From Desmodus rotundus (Eukaryota > Chordata > Mammalia > Chiroptera > Phyllostomidae), in NCBI RefSeq assembly GCF_022682495.2, contig NC_071387.1, positions 195,712,143 through 195,776,142 of the forward strand: a DNA stretch of 64,000 nucleotides. Direction: 5' to 3'. The position numbers and the translations under genes were made by a program. Positions 48,945-61,704 of this stretch are shown piece by piece. The first letter of the stretch is position 1. Each line of letters starts with the position of its first letter. The notes below the pieces were generated by a model, which saw only the letters and a program-made list of their open reading frames with translations, was not told the DNA's origin and did no database searches.

Positions 48945-49960
48945 TTCCTTATTAATTTGTAGAAGTACTTTATGTGTTCCAGATATGAACATTTACATAT
49001 TCCCTCCCACTGTTTGTGTGTTCACTTTCTTCATGAGGTCTATTGATGTAGAAAATCTCAAATATTCTGAAAGCCAATATTTAATTTGTTTCTGTTATAA
49101 TTAGCACTTTAGCGTTTGGGTTTCTATGTTAAAAACCTTGGCCTATTGCAAGGTGATCTGAATATTCCTCTATGTATTTTTTTCCCAGTGATTTTTATAT
49201 TATTTTCCTTGTCCTCATTATCCCTGTGAACTAACTTATGTCAATATTATTTAAGTGTCTAAGACAAGTGTCAAGTTTCATTGTTTTGTCATTATCAAAT
49301 TATTCAGTTTGACATTTTTTATCCAATTATTGCTTTAACATCATGTCCTTGTTTGACCTTTGATATATATCAAGTGACCACATCTAAAAATCTATTTTAG
49401 AACTAACTATATGTGTCAGTTCTTATGCCAATACCATATGGTGCTAATAACTGTGGCTTTTTCAGTAAGTCTTGATACCTCGAATGTATGCACTTCAGTT
49501 TTATTATTCTTCAAGAATATATTGACTATGCTAGATTATTTGCATTTCAAACTAATATTATAATCATCTCACTACCAAATTTAAAATAAACCTTATATAT
49601 TTTTTAAACTGGGAATTTACTGATCACAAATATCAATGTGAGAAAAATTTATTTGTTGATATGTTTTTAGAAATATGGAACCTATTTAACTTTTTAAGAT
49701 TTTTAAATGTTTTTACAGCAATGTTTTGCACTTTTTCTTGTAGATGTTAGAAGTCATCCTGAACTTAAATAATAAGAAGAAAAAAAGTCACCCATTAAAT
49801 GTATTTCTCTTATTTTATGTTTTTGATGCTACTGTATATTAAATTTTTATATTAAGTTGTTTGATGTTGCTCTCCAGAAGTATACTTAAGTTATTCATAT
49901 TGATTGTGTATCCAAAAGCTTTGGTAAATATATTTATAACATGAAATACCATGTTTAGCA
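48945..49960 (-). mobile_element. old L1 ORF2 fragment, copy B plus downstream part
   Basis: Starts with TTTGTAGAAGTACTTTATGTG, continues with TCAGTTCTTATGCCAATACC (49417), CTTCAAGAATATATTGACTATG and later ORF2 segments. Only short, broken frames remain. Confidence 0.6.
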
Positions 49961-49964
49961 AAGT

Positions 49965-50450
49965 AAAACTATGCTTATCTATTTATAATTCAATGTAATA
50001 TTAAACAAAAATGACAATTAACTGAACTTATTATTTGTTTTTATAAAAGCCAATGAGAAGTGTTGACTCCCCAAGTATTGATCATATTAAAAACACAAGA
50101 TACATATCAGAGATCAAAAAAGCCAGAAAAAAATAAGTCAAAGCAAGCAAGGATATTCACTGTATATGTCTCTTAAAATTAAAAGAAATCTATTGGAGGT
50201 CATTGGCATTATAATCTATATTTGGTATAGATACAATCTAGTCTATATTTTAATAGGCAGGCTCTGACTGACATCTGGAAAAAATACACCTATATATTGA
50301 CTTATTTACTGTTGTGTGTAGATAGGTATGATTAGCCTCTAACAGCGGTTTTGTTTTATATTCTAATAATTTCACTTATATAAAGAATTCAGAAGTTGAA
50401 AACAAGTAGCCTAATAACATAATGATTTAAAAAATCCTACAATTTATTTA
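49965..50450. other. unassigned AT-rich DNA
   Basis: No gene or repeat was recognised. Confidence 0.4.
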
Positions 50451-50454
50451 TTAT

Positions 50455-50680
50455 TTTTTAATTTATTTTTAAAAATATTTCATTTATTTATTTTCAGACA
50501 GAAGGAAAGGAAGAGAGGGAGAGAAACTTCAATATGTGGTTGCCTCTTGAGCACCCCCCCCCCCAATTTGGGACCTGGCCAAAACCCAGGCATGTGCTCT
50601 GAGTGGGAATCGAACCAGCAACCCTTTGGTTTGCAGGCCAGAGCTCAGTCCACTGAGCCACACCAGCCAGGGTAAAAAAA
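50455..50680 (-). repeat. VES-type bat SINE
   Basis: Minus-strand SINE: head as the complement of CACTGAGCCACACCAGCCAG, B box as the complement of GGGAATCGAACCAGC, middle with GGGACCTGGCC and an A/T-rich tail at the left. A C run (50551-50562) interrupts the middle. The minus frame at 50529-50759 reads through it and is not a gene. Confidence 0.85.
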
Positions 50681-50689
50681 AAAAAAATC

Positions 50690-51365
50690 CCTGATATTTA
50701 AAAAAAAAGAAATAAAAGAGACTAATGTTAAGCCTATTATTTCTTTCTTGAACACCCACTCATTATTCATAGATCACTTTAAATGTTCAGTGAAGTCATC
50801 TTGTGACTATGATAATATGAATGCTTAAGAGTAACAGAAAACCTATTTAGACTGAAAATGCCCAATATTATAATGAATAATAAAAAATGTTGTTCTAAGT
50901 CATTTCAATCTGAGGTGACTTTTTATGCAACACTAGATAAAAGGAATAATCACCATTACATGTAAACTCTTTTTTGATATCTGCAAATAGAAGATGATTT
51001 AGTTTGTTTTATGAAGCAGTACTTATCACACAAATGAAATCCAAAATTATAAAAGTGGAAAAACATGTAAATACAGATTATAACATCTCAAGTGAAATTC
51101 AATGACTCCATACCTTTACATCCAGGTCAGGAAGAAAATGGCCAATCTAAAATAAAACTTGATAGTACCTAAAGTGAAGGAAATTATTGGCTAAAAATTA
51201 CAATTCCTGTGTTTAGCTTTAAAAAGGTGTGAAGCTCACAACAGACAACAGACAAAATGGCAAATTATGTAAAATAGTGTCATTCTTACCTTCCTATTCA
51301 TCTTCCCCATTCTACATACACAATCACTGCCTAACTTCCAAAGTTCATTACTGTTTTTCTGTCTA
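50690..51365. other. unassigned DNA
   Basis: No gene or repeat was recognised. Confidence 0.4.
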
Positions 51366-51369
51366 TTTC

Positions 51370-51755
51370 TTTATGGTGTGATAGTATGGACTTAATTATG
51401 TTCCCCAAAACTGATATATTGAAGCTATACTCTCCAGTACCTTATGATGTGACTATATTTGGAGATAGGGTCTTAAAACAGGCAAGTAAGGTTAGAAAGT
51501 TCATAAGGGTGGGTCCTTAATCTAACAGGATTGTAGCATTGTAAGAGGAGGAAGAACCCCCACAGGTGCTCACAGACAAAGGAAAGGCTATGTGAGAACA
51601 TGGCAAGAAGGGGGCCATCTTTAAGCCAGAGAGAGACCCATGCTGCCAGCACCTGGATCTTTTGGCCTTCTGAACTGTGTGAAGATAGAGTTCACTGTGT
51701 AAGGCACCCAGTCTGCGGTGTTTTCTTACAGCATTCCTAGCAAAAGGAAGGAAGG
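51370..51755 (+). mobile_element. MLT1-type (ERVL-MaLR) LTR
   Basis: In order: ATTATGTTCCCCAAAACTGA, TATTGAAGCTATACTCTCCA, GTGACTATATTTGGAGATAGG, GGGTGGGTCCTTAATC, the CATGGCAAGAAGGGGGCCAT region, CTGGATCTTTTGGCCTTCTG, CAGTCTGCGGTGTTTTCTTA. This is the plus-strand MLT1A-like LTR. Confidence 0.75.
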
Positions 51756-51782
51756 GAAGAGTTTCCTTCTATCTCCTAGCTT

Positions 51783-52285
51783 CCATGGCTGGGTCTAAGA
51801 AACAAACTGACCACAGGCAGATTGACAGAACAGAATGTATATGCACTTATTAATTTTGAATAGTACATGCACAGGGTCATCACAAAATTTAAAAAAAAAG
51901 AATATCCCCAAAAGGCGGAGAGATTTGAGAGCTTATGTACTGTCATAATAGGGGAGAGGGATGTAGACAATTTAGGGTACACTAAATCACTTTTAGGAAA
52001 GATAAATGAACTCTGAGAAGAAGACATGGGAGATACGATAATTTGTGACAAAGTGTGCCTGAGTGTGGTGGCCACTTCCAGTCTCCTCGCCCTTCCTAAT
52101 GGATGACACTCCTGGAGAGGGGATTTATGACAATTGGGTCCCTTTGGAGGGTCTGTCTTCAGGCAGAGAAGAGGAGTTCAGAGAAAGGCTTTTCTTGCAT
52201 TTTTTTGTTTTTCTAGTGTTTTAAGCTAAAAAAAAAAATCAATATACCAAAGTGGCATATTTTGAGGTGAGGCCTGTCTTAAAAC
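51783..52285. mobile_element. ancient ERV1-like LTR fragment, second copy of the 1606-2200 family
   Basis: It begins GGCTGGGTCTAAGAAACAAA and ends near GGCATATTTTGAGGTGAGGC. The start and end line up with the block at 1606-2200, in the same orientation. Name tentative, as above. The minus frame at 51776-52075 lies inside it. Confidence 0.4.
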
Positions 52286-52494
52286 TTTTTCACAGAGTAA
52301 TGCATGTATCTTTTACATATTTTCCATCATTCATTTCTGAAAATTCTTTTAAAGTCATATGCCACTTTTTTGTGTAAAGAATTTGCTGAATCTAGTCTTG
52401 TGGTTGTTAGTGTGAATCTTGCCTTCCTGTTTCATTAGAGTGTAACACTTTCTTATTTTCTTTGCAAGAGTTAGTACTGGAGATATGTATATTT

Positions 52495-52645
52495 TTATGG
52501 CATAAAGGTAAATGCATATATTTATATATATAAATATATGAACATCATATTTATATATCTTTGCATATAAATAAAGGTAATACATATATTTATAATATTT
52601 ATTTTATTAAATATTTATATAAAATATATGTTACATACTTATATA
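52495..52645. repeat. AT-rich low-complexity region
   Basis: Almost only A and T with many TATA and ATAT words. The minus frame at 52355-52585 reads through it. Confidence 0.85.
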
Positions 52646-52649
52646 TACA

Positions 52650-54640
52650 TAAAATCTCCTAGCTCTGCTGCCACCAGAAATACATTTGAATCTGAATTAT
52701 CATTACTTGAAGGTAAAATATTATTCTAATTATGGTTAAATTTGGTTTAAACATATAATAATACTGCCCTCAATAAATGCATATGACTGCAATTGTGCTA
52801 TATGTGCTGCTTTTAAGGAAGGTAGAGTTATATGCAAATAAAAAACTATTTTAATTTTTACTCTATGCCTTATGTTTATAATGCACTTAAAACCTATTTC
52901 ATTTTGTAAATCCAAACTTAAACTATCAAACATTTAATATAACCATTGTCAAAATATTATAGATAGAAAAATAAGCATGTTGTGTGTCTTTCGAAACAAC
53001 TTAAAACATTTCCTTTGATGTCTCAGACTCAAGAAGCTTACCCCAGAGTCAAACTTAGTATTTTTATATTATTTTTAAGACGCCATAAGTATAAGCATAT
53101 GCTTGAATTCATTTTGTATTATACTGATGTGACATGTCATGAAGAATTATTAGTGATTAGAAGTCATAGTAGATTGATATAAATTTAATGTTTTACTTCA
53201 GAAGAATTGCAAGGAAAAACTGAAATATTTGTCTGTCAAAGTTTTTTAGGTGTTCTATTGTAAAATGACAAAATCACCTGCATGTTTTTTCAAGCATTTA
53301 AAATATTCCCTTTGATGCCCACTCTATTCATTTCTTACATAAGCTAAATGTGAGAACAAAGAAACAGAACGTTACTAGGGCTTCATAAAACATCATAAGG
53401 AACGTGACATATACCATCCTACTTTCAACATTTAAAAACAAATGCATTGACTTCTCCTTGATAAGGTTAAGCATTTATTAGAGAGCAAGCCACAGAAAAG
53501 TCGTTGAGCTACTGCCCTTCACAATGACTGGATGCCCGTGTAAGGGAAAGAGCACGTGAGAAAAATTTACTGCTCAGTGCCAGCTTGTGCCCGGACCTGT
53601 TTAGCATCATGGATGAACCTGATTAAAGGCAGATTAGTATGCCTGTGTTAAACTAGTCAGTCCTTGGGAACTAGAAAGGCCAGAAGAAATTTCTTGACAT
53701 GATCAAATGAATTATAATCGAGATGGAAAGTCTGAAGTCAGAGCAAATGAGACATCGTCAAGAATCAAGAATGGAACGTGAGAACTAGGAATAACCAGAG
53801 TTAGTTAAGGTGGAGATCTCTCTTTCTTCCACCACCCGCCACCCCGCCGCCACCCCAGACACAACATAGAAAACCCAGTAAAGAAGTGGAAGAAGATTTA
53901 GAATAAGTCAATGATCTGGAGTACTGTTTTATTAGGGTAGTATTTGAATTAAGTAGACAATTATACAAAACTAAGCCCCATGGCCATTTAAATGACATGT
54001 ATATGCCTTTCATAATGGATCTGCATGTGGGTGGAACCTATGAGTGTGGGTGGAATCTATGAGTATGATGGATATACCCCCATGATTGTATTTTGGTATA
54101 TGGCAAAGGTAAATAGATTTTTGAAGATCTAATGAAAGTCACTAAAATGTTGATTTTGTTTTGATCAAAATGGAAATTATCCTGGGGTGGCTTTACCTAA
54201 CCAAATGAGTAATTTAGAGATACTGTAACCAGGGAGAAAATGGGGCAGTAGAAAATTAATATACAATGTTACCTCAGCCATAATAATAAAATCCAGACAT
54301 GAAGATGGTTTAATTAATAAATAAGAGAATGTAATTTTGGGGCACTTATTTTCACACTTTTATCACTAGAAAAAGTGATTAGGAAAAGGGATATTTAAAA
54401 ATATAATTTATTTCACCATACAAAATAGCATAGAATAAATATGTCAGGATGAAAAGTATGTGTGCCTCAGAGTAAATACTAAAAAAATTATATATCACAT
54501 ATAATATACCAGACAGAACTCCAAAAACTTCACATATGTTAATTCATTAGAGATTGTTTTTTATATGGCATACAGTAATGAAAACAGTAGGCTTATTGAA
54601 AATATATTTGAATAGTAAACTAATTGGAAGTGGAAAGATT
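52650..54640. other. unassigned DNA
   Basis: No gene recognised. A CCACCC-rich patch (53831-53857) and a 19-bp tandem duplication (54026-54063, TGTGGGTGGAACCTATGAG then the same with one change) are present. Confidence 0.45.
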
Positions 54641-55110
54641 TTCTTTGATGTCTTTCATCAGATTAATTCTTAGAAAAAATAATTTTATAATGAATGCATG
54701 TTAGGATTTTGCCAAACACATTTTTGCATATTTGAGATTACATGTGTTTTTTCTCCTTTATGTGTTAATGTGAAAAATACATTAACTTTTAATGTTGGGT
54801 GCACTTTGCATTCCTAGAATAATCCTTTCTTGTTCCAGCATTAATTATTTTTTAAAAGATTTTTAAATTTACTTTTCTAATACTGTGCTAAGAATGTCTG
54901 TACCTAGGATTTATGAGGAATATTACCCTGTAATTACATTTTCTTGTAATATGATTGTCAGGTGTCTGTATTAAGTGAAAGTATATATGACCTTAAAAAG
55001 AAGTTGGAAGAGATTTTCTTCTCTCTTTTGTGAAAGCAGTTGGGTAACATTTGTATTTTTTCTTTCTTTTAGGTTTATAGAGGTGAAAAAATTCAGTATA
55101 GGTGACAGAT
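54640..55110 (-). mobile_element. old L1 ORF2 fragment (reverse transcriptase region)
   Basis: In reverse complement: the GATTTTGCCAAACACATTTTT segment, TTGCATTCCTAGAATAATCC and the later GAGATTTTCTTCTCTC region, in L1 order. All frames are broken. Confidence 0.65.
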
Positions 55111-55114
55111 ATTC

Positions 55115-55985
55115 TAAGAGTTGAATGAACTGACTAAATTGGTAAATAAACTTTAGTAACTAAAGTTTGACCTTGCAGGACATTGGGTTAGTTAGTGGAT
55201 GTGTGGTCCTGTTCAAACATTCAGGGAAAAGTTGGGTCCATGCTGATAAGTCCTTGAAGTGTGAAGTTACAAACATCAAAGTCACAGGCCAGTTATCACC
55301 CAGGTTCTTGGTGATTAAACCACCAACCTCACAACAATACTGACAGAATCAATTAGTATCAGCAAACTGTTCATAGAATGAAGAGAAAGTGAAAAATCAG
55401 GTTCGTGTATACTTAAGAGCAATTGCTCAAATTCAGTGTAATCATTCTTAACTTCACGAGGAAGAACCAGAATAAATGTGATATCCATGATTGCACATAA
55501 ATTATGAAAAAAAATACTATCTGTACAGTGTTTGTATTCTGTATCAAATCATGGACCAGATGTTTCCATGGATGTTTTGGGATGGAACCAAATAACAAGG
55601 AACTTTTGGTGTAGCACAAATGTCAGCATGGATATTTTGAATGGGACTAAATATTTTGAAATGGCATTTACTTGTTAATTAAGTTTCAGTGTAAATGTCT
55701 TCAAATGGTATTTACTGATGGGTAATATGTCTAAACTCTGAGGTCACATTAGTGAATAAGTGGAGTATAGGTAATTTCTCCAGTATTATCTTCATACTGC
55801 ACACACTCTAGACTGTACCCGTATACATACACAAAAAATAAACATATGCACACACAAGGATGTGTGGAACAAAACAGACAGGCAAATATTAATGAAATAT
55901 TTCACTGAAATCTTTTCAATTGATGATTTTTATTATCTGATTCAATCTGTAATATAATAACACAATTTTAAGTTCTATTAGTCTC
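55115..55985. other. unassigned DNA
   Basis: No repeat or gene was recognised. The block around 55540-55680 repeats words such as GATATTTTGAATGGGAC and ATTTTGAAATGGCAT but not in a clear tandem array. Confidence 0.4.
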
Positions 55986-55989
55986 TTTT

Positions 55990-56215
55990 TAAACCTTTTT
56001 TATTGTTGTTCAAGTACAGTTGTCTCCATTTTATCGCCACAACCCTCCCCCACCCCAGCCACCCCCCTCCCACCCTCTATCCTACCCCTATTTGGCTTTG
56101 TCCATGTGTCCTTTATACATGTTCCTTGATGGCCCTTCCCCTTCCCCCCCCACTATTCCCTCCTACCTCCCCTCTGGTTACTGTCTGTTTGTTCTTAATT
56201 TCAACGTCTCTTTTA
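55990..56215 (-). mobile_element. 5'-truncated L1 3' UTR
   Basis: TTTTTTATTGTTGTTCAAGT is the end of the element, followed by CCCCACCCCAGCCACCCCCC and TTGTCCATGTGTCCTTTATA. The frames at 56003-56403 are antisense to a C-rich 3' UTR. Confidence 0.8.
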
Positions 56216-56559
56216 AGGTATTATTTTCACAGATTATTATGTCTTTTCTTTTATCTGAGAGACAAAACCACCAATTTTCTAATCCCTATTTTAGCTTTCA
56301 TTTAGAATTACTTTTGCATTACTTTTCCTTGACTTTTATGTCCAAGTATCGACCTGGTCATGGTAAAATAATCTGTCTTGAAACCTTATTATTACTAGCT
56401 TAAGTCCCAAGGTAAAAATCCAACAATGTAATTCACCAAGATCTTATAATAACAATGTTTGACTTCCATGTAAAAGCTAATAGAAGCTTTGTGAGAACAC
56501 ATTTAATGATTTGACCAAATGTGATGGAATATTTCCTTTGGGGGAACCAGGCACACATT

Positions 56560-57030
56560 TCTCAAATATGCATATCACTAAGTGAAAGAAACCAATTTGA
56601 AAAGGCTATAGACTGTATGACTCCAACTATATGACATTCTGAAAAAAAGAACAAAATGTGGAGATAGCACAAATATTGACAGTTTCTAGGGATTATGGGG
56701 GTAAGGGGAGATGAATACATTGAACATGGAGGATTTTTAGGCCAGTGAAAATATTCTGTATTTTACCATGGTGATGGATACATGTTATCAAAAACCCATA
56801 GAAGTATGACGCCAAGAGGGAACCATCATGTGAACTATAGACTTTGGGTGGTTACGATGTGTCAAAGCTAAGTTCATTAGTTGAAACAATTATTCTACTC
56901 TGCTGCGGGTATTGATAACACGTCAGTGCATACAGGGAGGTAGGGGTACACAGGAAATCTCTGTACCTTCCTGTCCACATTGATATAAACCTAAAACTGC
57001 TCTAAAGAAATAATGTCTTATAAAAGAGGA
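56560..57030 (+). mobile_element. old L1 3' end fragment
   Basis: In order: CACTAAGTGAAAGAAACCAA, CTATATGACATTCTG, TTTCTAGGGATTATGGGGG, CATGGTGATGGATACATGTT, AACCATCATGTGAACTATAG and CTCTGTACCTTCCTGTCCAC. This is the end of an ancient L1 3' UTR, ending in an A/T-rich tail. Confidence 0.7.
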
Positions 57031-57479
57031 TAAATATCCATTTCAACATGCAAAAATATGAAAACCCCAACAAACTCAAAGTGTAGAGAAAGAAGCAAAA
57101 TAAGAGGAAAGATCTGAAAGTAAAAAAGAATAGAATTAAACAGATAATAGTGAAAACTTAAAAAAATAACATAAGTAAGTTAGTAATGGGAAAAAGAATA
57201 AGGTGCTCAGAAGTAGGCACAATTAGAATACAGAGAGGTCAGAGGCCTTAAATTGTGAATAAAGTACTGGAAAAATAGAACACATGTAATAGTTAAGATT
57301 TTGTGCAATTAAAGAGAGGGATGTATTTCTCTACTGAAAATTGCACTGAGATACTAACAGGTAAATTCACAACCAACCAAGCAATAAAAAACAAACACAC
57401 AAAGACAAAAAAACAGAGCTATTGGATTCTTTTACACTCTTGCTTCTTAAACTGCACTGCTTCATTCTAGTTTTATTTT

Positions 57480-57740
57480 CTTTCATATTCAATATCTAAA
57501 GAGAAAAATTATTAGTGATATCCTCTCATTACATTTGAATGTATTTATTTCATCTTCTCTATAACTGACAGTCTACTTGGGTATGGAATTTTAGATTTAC
57601 AATTATGTTCTCTAAGACTTTAAATAGATTATTCCATTGTATTTGTGTTTCTATTATTGCATATGAGAAATTGCTGTCAGCACAACTGCCATTCAATTGT
57701 ATGGAGTCTATCTATTCTCTTTAGTGCTGTGCCAGATGTT
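57480..57740 (-). mobile_element. old L1 fragment
   Basis: TACTTGGGTATGGAATTTTAG, ACTTTAAATAGATTATTCCA and TGAGAAATTGCTGTCAGC follow the L1M internal text on the minus strand. Weak, but in order. Confidence 0.45.
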
Positions 57741-58261
57741 TCCTTTATTAATCCATGTGAAAATAAAGATATAATTTAATGCAAAGGAAAATGATACTTG
57801 AATATAACAGTGAGATGCAAGAAACAATGATGAAAAAGAATGACAAAATGTTGCTAAACTTTTGTAATTATCAATAGGAAATTTTAATAGCTATTTATAT
57901 ATTTCTAAATATGCATGAATTAAATAGCAAAAATAATACAGTACAAGATGATAAAATGACATAAGGGAAGCTCAAGTTTCCTGAAATTGTGTGATAGCTA
58001 AAGAATAAGATGAATATATGAACTAACATTAAATATAAAAGGATGGTTAAATTATAGGATATACTTAGTATATTTCAGGTTGAAACTCAAATCATAAATA
58101 TAGACAATAAATCTATCAGTATAACTCAAATAAATTTTCCAGTAAGAATTTACATGGAATTGTTGACTATTTTACAATAAATATTAGATATTATACATGT
58201 GTATATATCTTAAAATGCATAGTGTGATGCCATTTTACACTCGCGAATTTGTTGAAAAATA

Positions 58262-58430
58262 ATTAAGATTGAACTTTGGCACCGCTGACATCTTGGGCGG
58301 GATAGTCTTTGCTCTGAGACCTGTCACAAGAACTGTAGGGTTTTTAGCAGCATCCCCAAACTCAACCCACTAGACGTCAGTGATGCCCCTCTGACTGTGC
58401 CGATGAAAACTCTTCAGCCATTATGACTAT
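58262..58430 (-). repeat. MER5A (hAT-Charlie) fragment
   Basis: ACTTTGGCACCGCTGACATC, then GACCTGTCACAAGAACTGTA, TTTTTAGCAGCATCCCCAAA, CCCACTAGACGTCAG and CTGTGCCGATGAAAACTCTT are MER5A in reverse complement. Confidence 0.7.
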
Positions 58431-58454
58431 AATTTCTTTGACATAACAATTGTT

Positions 58455-59115
58455 AGGATGTGAAGGAATTAGAATACACATGCATTGCTGGTGTGATGTA
58501 AAATGGTTCAGCTACTTTGAAAAACAGTATGGCATTTCCAAAAAATTAAAGATAGAGTTACCATATGATCGAACAATTCCATTTCTGGAGGAATCTCAAA
58601 AAAATGAAAGTAGGAACTTGTACAGATATTCAAACACCCATATTCATAAAAGCATTATTCACAATATTCAAAAGGTAGAAACACCCCAAGTTGATTAACA
58701 GATGAATGGATAAACAAAATGTGGTAAATTCAAACAAAGAATATAATTCAGCTATCAAAAGAAAAGAGATGCTGATATGGTATGCCTCCAAAGCACCTGA
58801 ACACATTATGCTAAGTGAAATAAGTCAGGAAGAACAATTACAGTTCGATCCCAAGTATGTGAAGTACTTAGAGTGGTCGAATTCATAGAGACAGAGAGTA
58901 GAGTGGTGGTTTCCAGGAGCTGGAGAGAGAGGGGATTGGGGAGTCAGTGTTGATGGGTATAGCTTTTGAGTTTGAGAAGATGAACATATTTGGATATGAA
59001 TGATTGTGACAGTTGTACAATAACTTGAATACTCTTAATACCACAACTATGCATCTAAAACAGTTAAGATGTTAAATTTTATGTTTTATATATTTTGTTG
59101 TAAATTTAAAAAAAA
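58455..59115 (+). mobile_element. old L1 3' end fragment
   Basis: Plus-strand L1 end: TTGCTGGTGTGATGTAAAATG, AAAAGCATTATTCACAATAT, CACATTATGCTAAGTGAAAT (58802), TCGAATTCATAGAGACAGAG and TGGTGGTTTCCAGGAGCTGG, with an A-rich end at 59108-59117. Frames at 58450-58888 are pieces of the old ORF2 C terminus and are broken. Confidence 0.75.
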
Positions 59116-59399
59116 AAGTCTGCTAGGGACCTCACTAGAAAACAGTGTGCGGACGCTGTCAGCACTGCGGGGCTGTGACTACGCTCTGCGGAGAACCACC
59201 AAAGGGTGACAATATCAGGAATTGCCAAGTATGGAAAGAAAGAGGAAACCACTTACACACTCATGTTTCCATTGTTTCGACTTTTGGACTGTGATTTGAC
59301 AGTAGCTGACTCCTTAAAAATACACAATTCTATAAAACAGCAATTATTTTCCTATGCAATATATACCTTAGAGAGAGAGGTTATCACACCTGTGCCCTA

Positions 59400-59800
59400 G
59401 GGGAGAGTCACAGAAATGTTCCCATCAGTGTTGTTTGTCGAAAAAAATCAATAGCAACAACTGAAATGTTAATCAACGTAACATTTTTGAATATATCCTA
59501 GTGTATTGATGACATGGAATAAACTATATTCCTGAATACAAATTGGAATGTTATAGATAATGAAACAATAGAAACATTTAAAATATGCAGAATAGTATTA
59601 CATGCTTATTTGCAAACATACATAGAGAGGACCTGTGAAAATTTAGGGGAATGGGAAATACACATTATGGAGCGTGTTTGTTTACCTGTATGGGGCAGGC
59701 TGGGGAGAGGAGTTAAGGTGGAGATCAGGGGGCATTACACAGGAAATATAGAAACTTTTCTATTATTTTTTATTTAAATTTCAATGTTGGGACCACTGAC
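59400..59800 (+). mobile_element. old L1 (L1ME-like) 3' end fragment
   Basis: GTTCCCATCAGTGTTGTTTG, CATGGAATAAACTATATTCC, AATGTTATAGATAATGAAAC and AATATGCAGAATAGTATTAC follow the older L1 3' end order. Identification is by similarity of the order only. Confidence 0.4.
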
Positions 59801-60088
59801 AGTTGTTATATCATTCTGTATACATGACTGAACTTTTAAAATACTGCATAATGAATTTTAAAATAACAAACAAAATTAACACCATCTGAACAAATTATTT
59901 CATCATTCCATCAACTTAATGGCTCTAGTACAATTTTACATAGACATCCACTAACCTTATGAGACATTGCATAGAGCATTGTGTTTAAGCAAGTGTCATT
60001 TTATAACTCATCACTCATGTTTTAAAAATAATACAAAAGTAAAGCTTTTTAATGAAATAACATTTTAATAGAGAAGTTATGATTTTAT

Positions 60089-61702
60089 GCTCATGCCCCC
60101 TTATTCAAATATTAATTAACCTTAGAGACTTGGGTTTGTTATTCGGTTCTCTATTCTGTTTCATTGGTTTATGTGTCTGTTCTTATGCCAGTACCAGACT
60201 TTTTGCAGTGGCCTTGCAGCATAGTTTGATATCAGGTATTGTGGTATCTCCTACAATGTTCTTCTGTCTCAAGATTGCTGGGGTTATTTGGGGTATTTTG
60301 GGATTCCATATAAAATTTTGAAATATTTGTTCTATGTTTCTGAAATATGCCATTGGTATTTAATAGGAATTATGTTAAATCTATAGATTGCTTTGGGTAG
60401 TATGGACATTTAGTAAAGATAGCCTCTTCAATAAATGGTATTAGGGAAATGGACTGGTACATGAAAAAAAAATGAAACTAGACCACCAACTTATACCATA
60501 CACCAGAATAAACTCAAAATGAGTAAAAGACTTAAATATAAGTCATGGCACCAGAAAAGTCCTAGAGGAAGACACAGGCAGGGAAATTTCAGACATCCCA
60601 CCGAACTATCATACTGCCAATATATCTGCTAGGGCAGGGGGAATAAAGCAAGAAATAAACAAATGGTACTGCATCAAACTAAAAAACTTCTGCACGGCTA
60701 AAGAAACCATCATCAAAATAAAAATGAAAATGACCGGATGGGAGAATATCTTTGCCTATGATATATCAGATGAGAGTTTGATCTCAAAAATATATAAAGA
60801 ACTAATCCAATTCAACATCAGAAAGGCAAATTAAAAAATGGGCAAATGACCTGAATAGACAATTCTCTGAGGACATAGATGGCCCATAGACATACGAAAA
60901 GACAACATCACTAGCCATCAGAGAGCTGCGGATTAAAACCACAATGAGCTATCACTGCACACAGGTCAGAATGGCCTTCATAAATAAGTCAACAAACAAC
61001 ACATGGTGGTGAGGTTGTGAACAAAAGGGAACCCTAGTGCACTGTTGGTGAGAATGCAGACTGATGCAGCCAGTGTGGAGAACAGTAGGGAATTCCTCAA
61101 AAGACTGAAAATGGAATGGCATATTGACCCAGAGATTCCACTGCTGGGAGTTTACCTCAAGAATCCAGAATCACCAATTCAAAATAACTTATGCACCCCT
61201 ATGTTCAGAGCAGCTATATTTGCAATAGTCAAGTGCTAGAAACAGCCTAAGTGCCCATCAGTAAATGAATGGATCAAAAACTGTGGTACATTTACACAAT
61301 AGAATATTACACAGCAGAAAGAAAGAAGGAACTCTTACCTTTTGCAACAGCATGGATAGAACTGGAGGGCATTATGCTAAGTGAAATAAGCCTGTCAATG
61401 AAAAACAAATGCCATGTGGTCTCACCTATAAGAGGAATGTAATGAGCAAAATGAGCTAAGGACCAAAATAGAAACATAGGTGTGGAAACATGAAATGGAT
61501 TGAAAATGACCAAAGGGAAGGGGGCAGGGGGATAGTGGTGGAAAGAAGGAGAAGGGGCTGGTCAAAGAACTTACATGCAGGACCCAGCACCATGGACAAC
61601 AGTAAGGAAATTTTCTGTGGAAATGGGGGTGTGGGATGGGTGGAAGAGGGCAAAGGGAGAAAAATTGGGACAACTGTAACTGAATAACAATAAAAATGAT
61701 TT
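60089..61702 (+). mobile_element. L1 insertion with 5' inversion (twin priming)
   Basis: 60089-60411 is L1 ORF2 in minus orientation (CTATTCTGTTTCATTGG, GCCAGTACCAGAC, GATTGCTTTGGGTAGTATGG). 60412-61702 is L1 in plus orientation from AGTAAAGATAGCCTCTTCAA through the ORF2 C terminus to the 3' UTR end AATAACAATAAAAATGATTT. In L1 order the outer end of the inverted piece (GGGGGCATGAGC at 60089) and the start of the plus piece are only about ten bases apart. That is the exact signature of twin priming. The plus frame 61045-61239 is the ORF2 C terminus. Confidence 0.85.
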
Positions 61703-61704
61703 GA

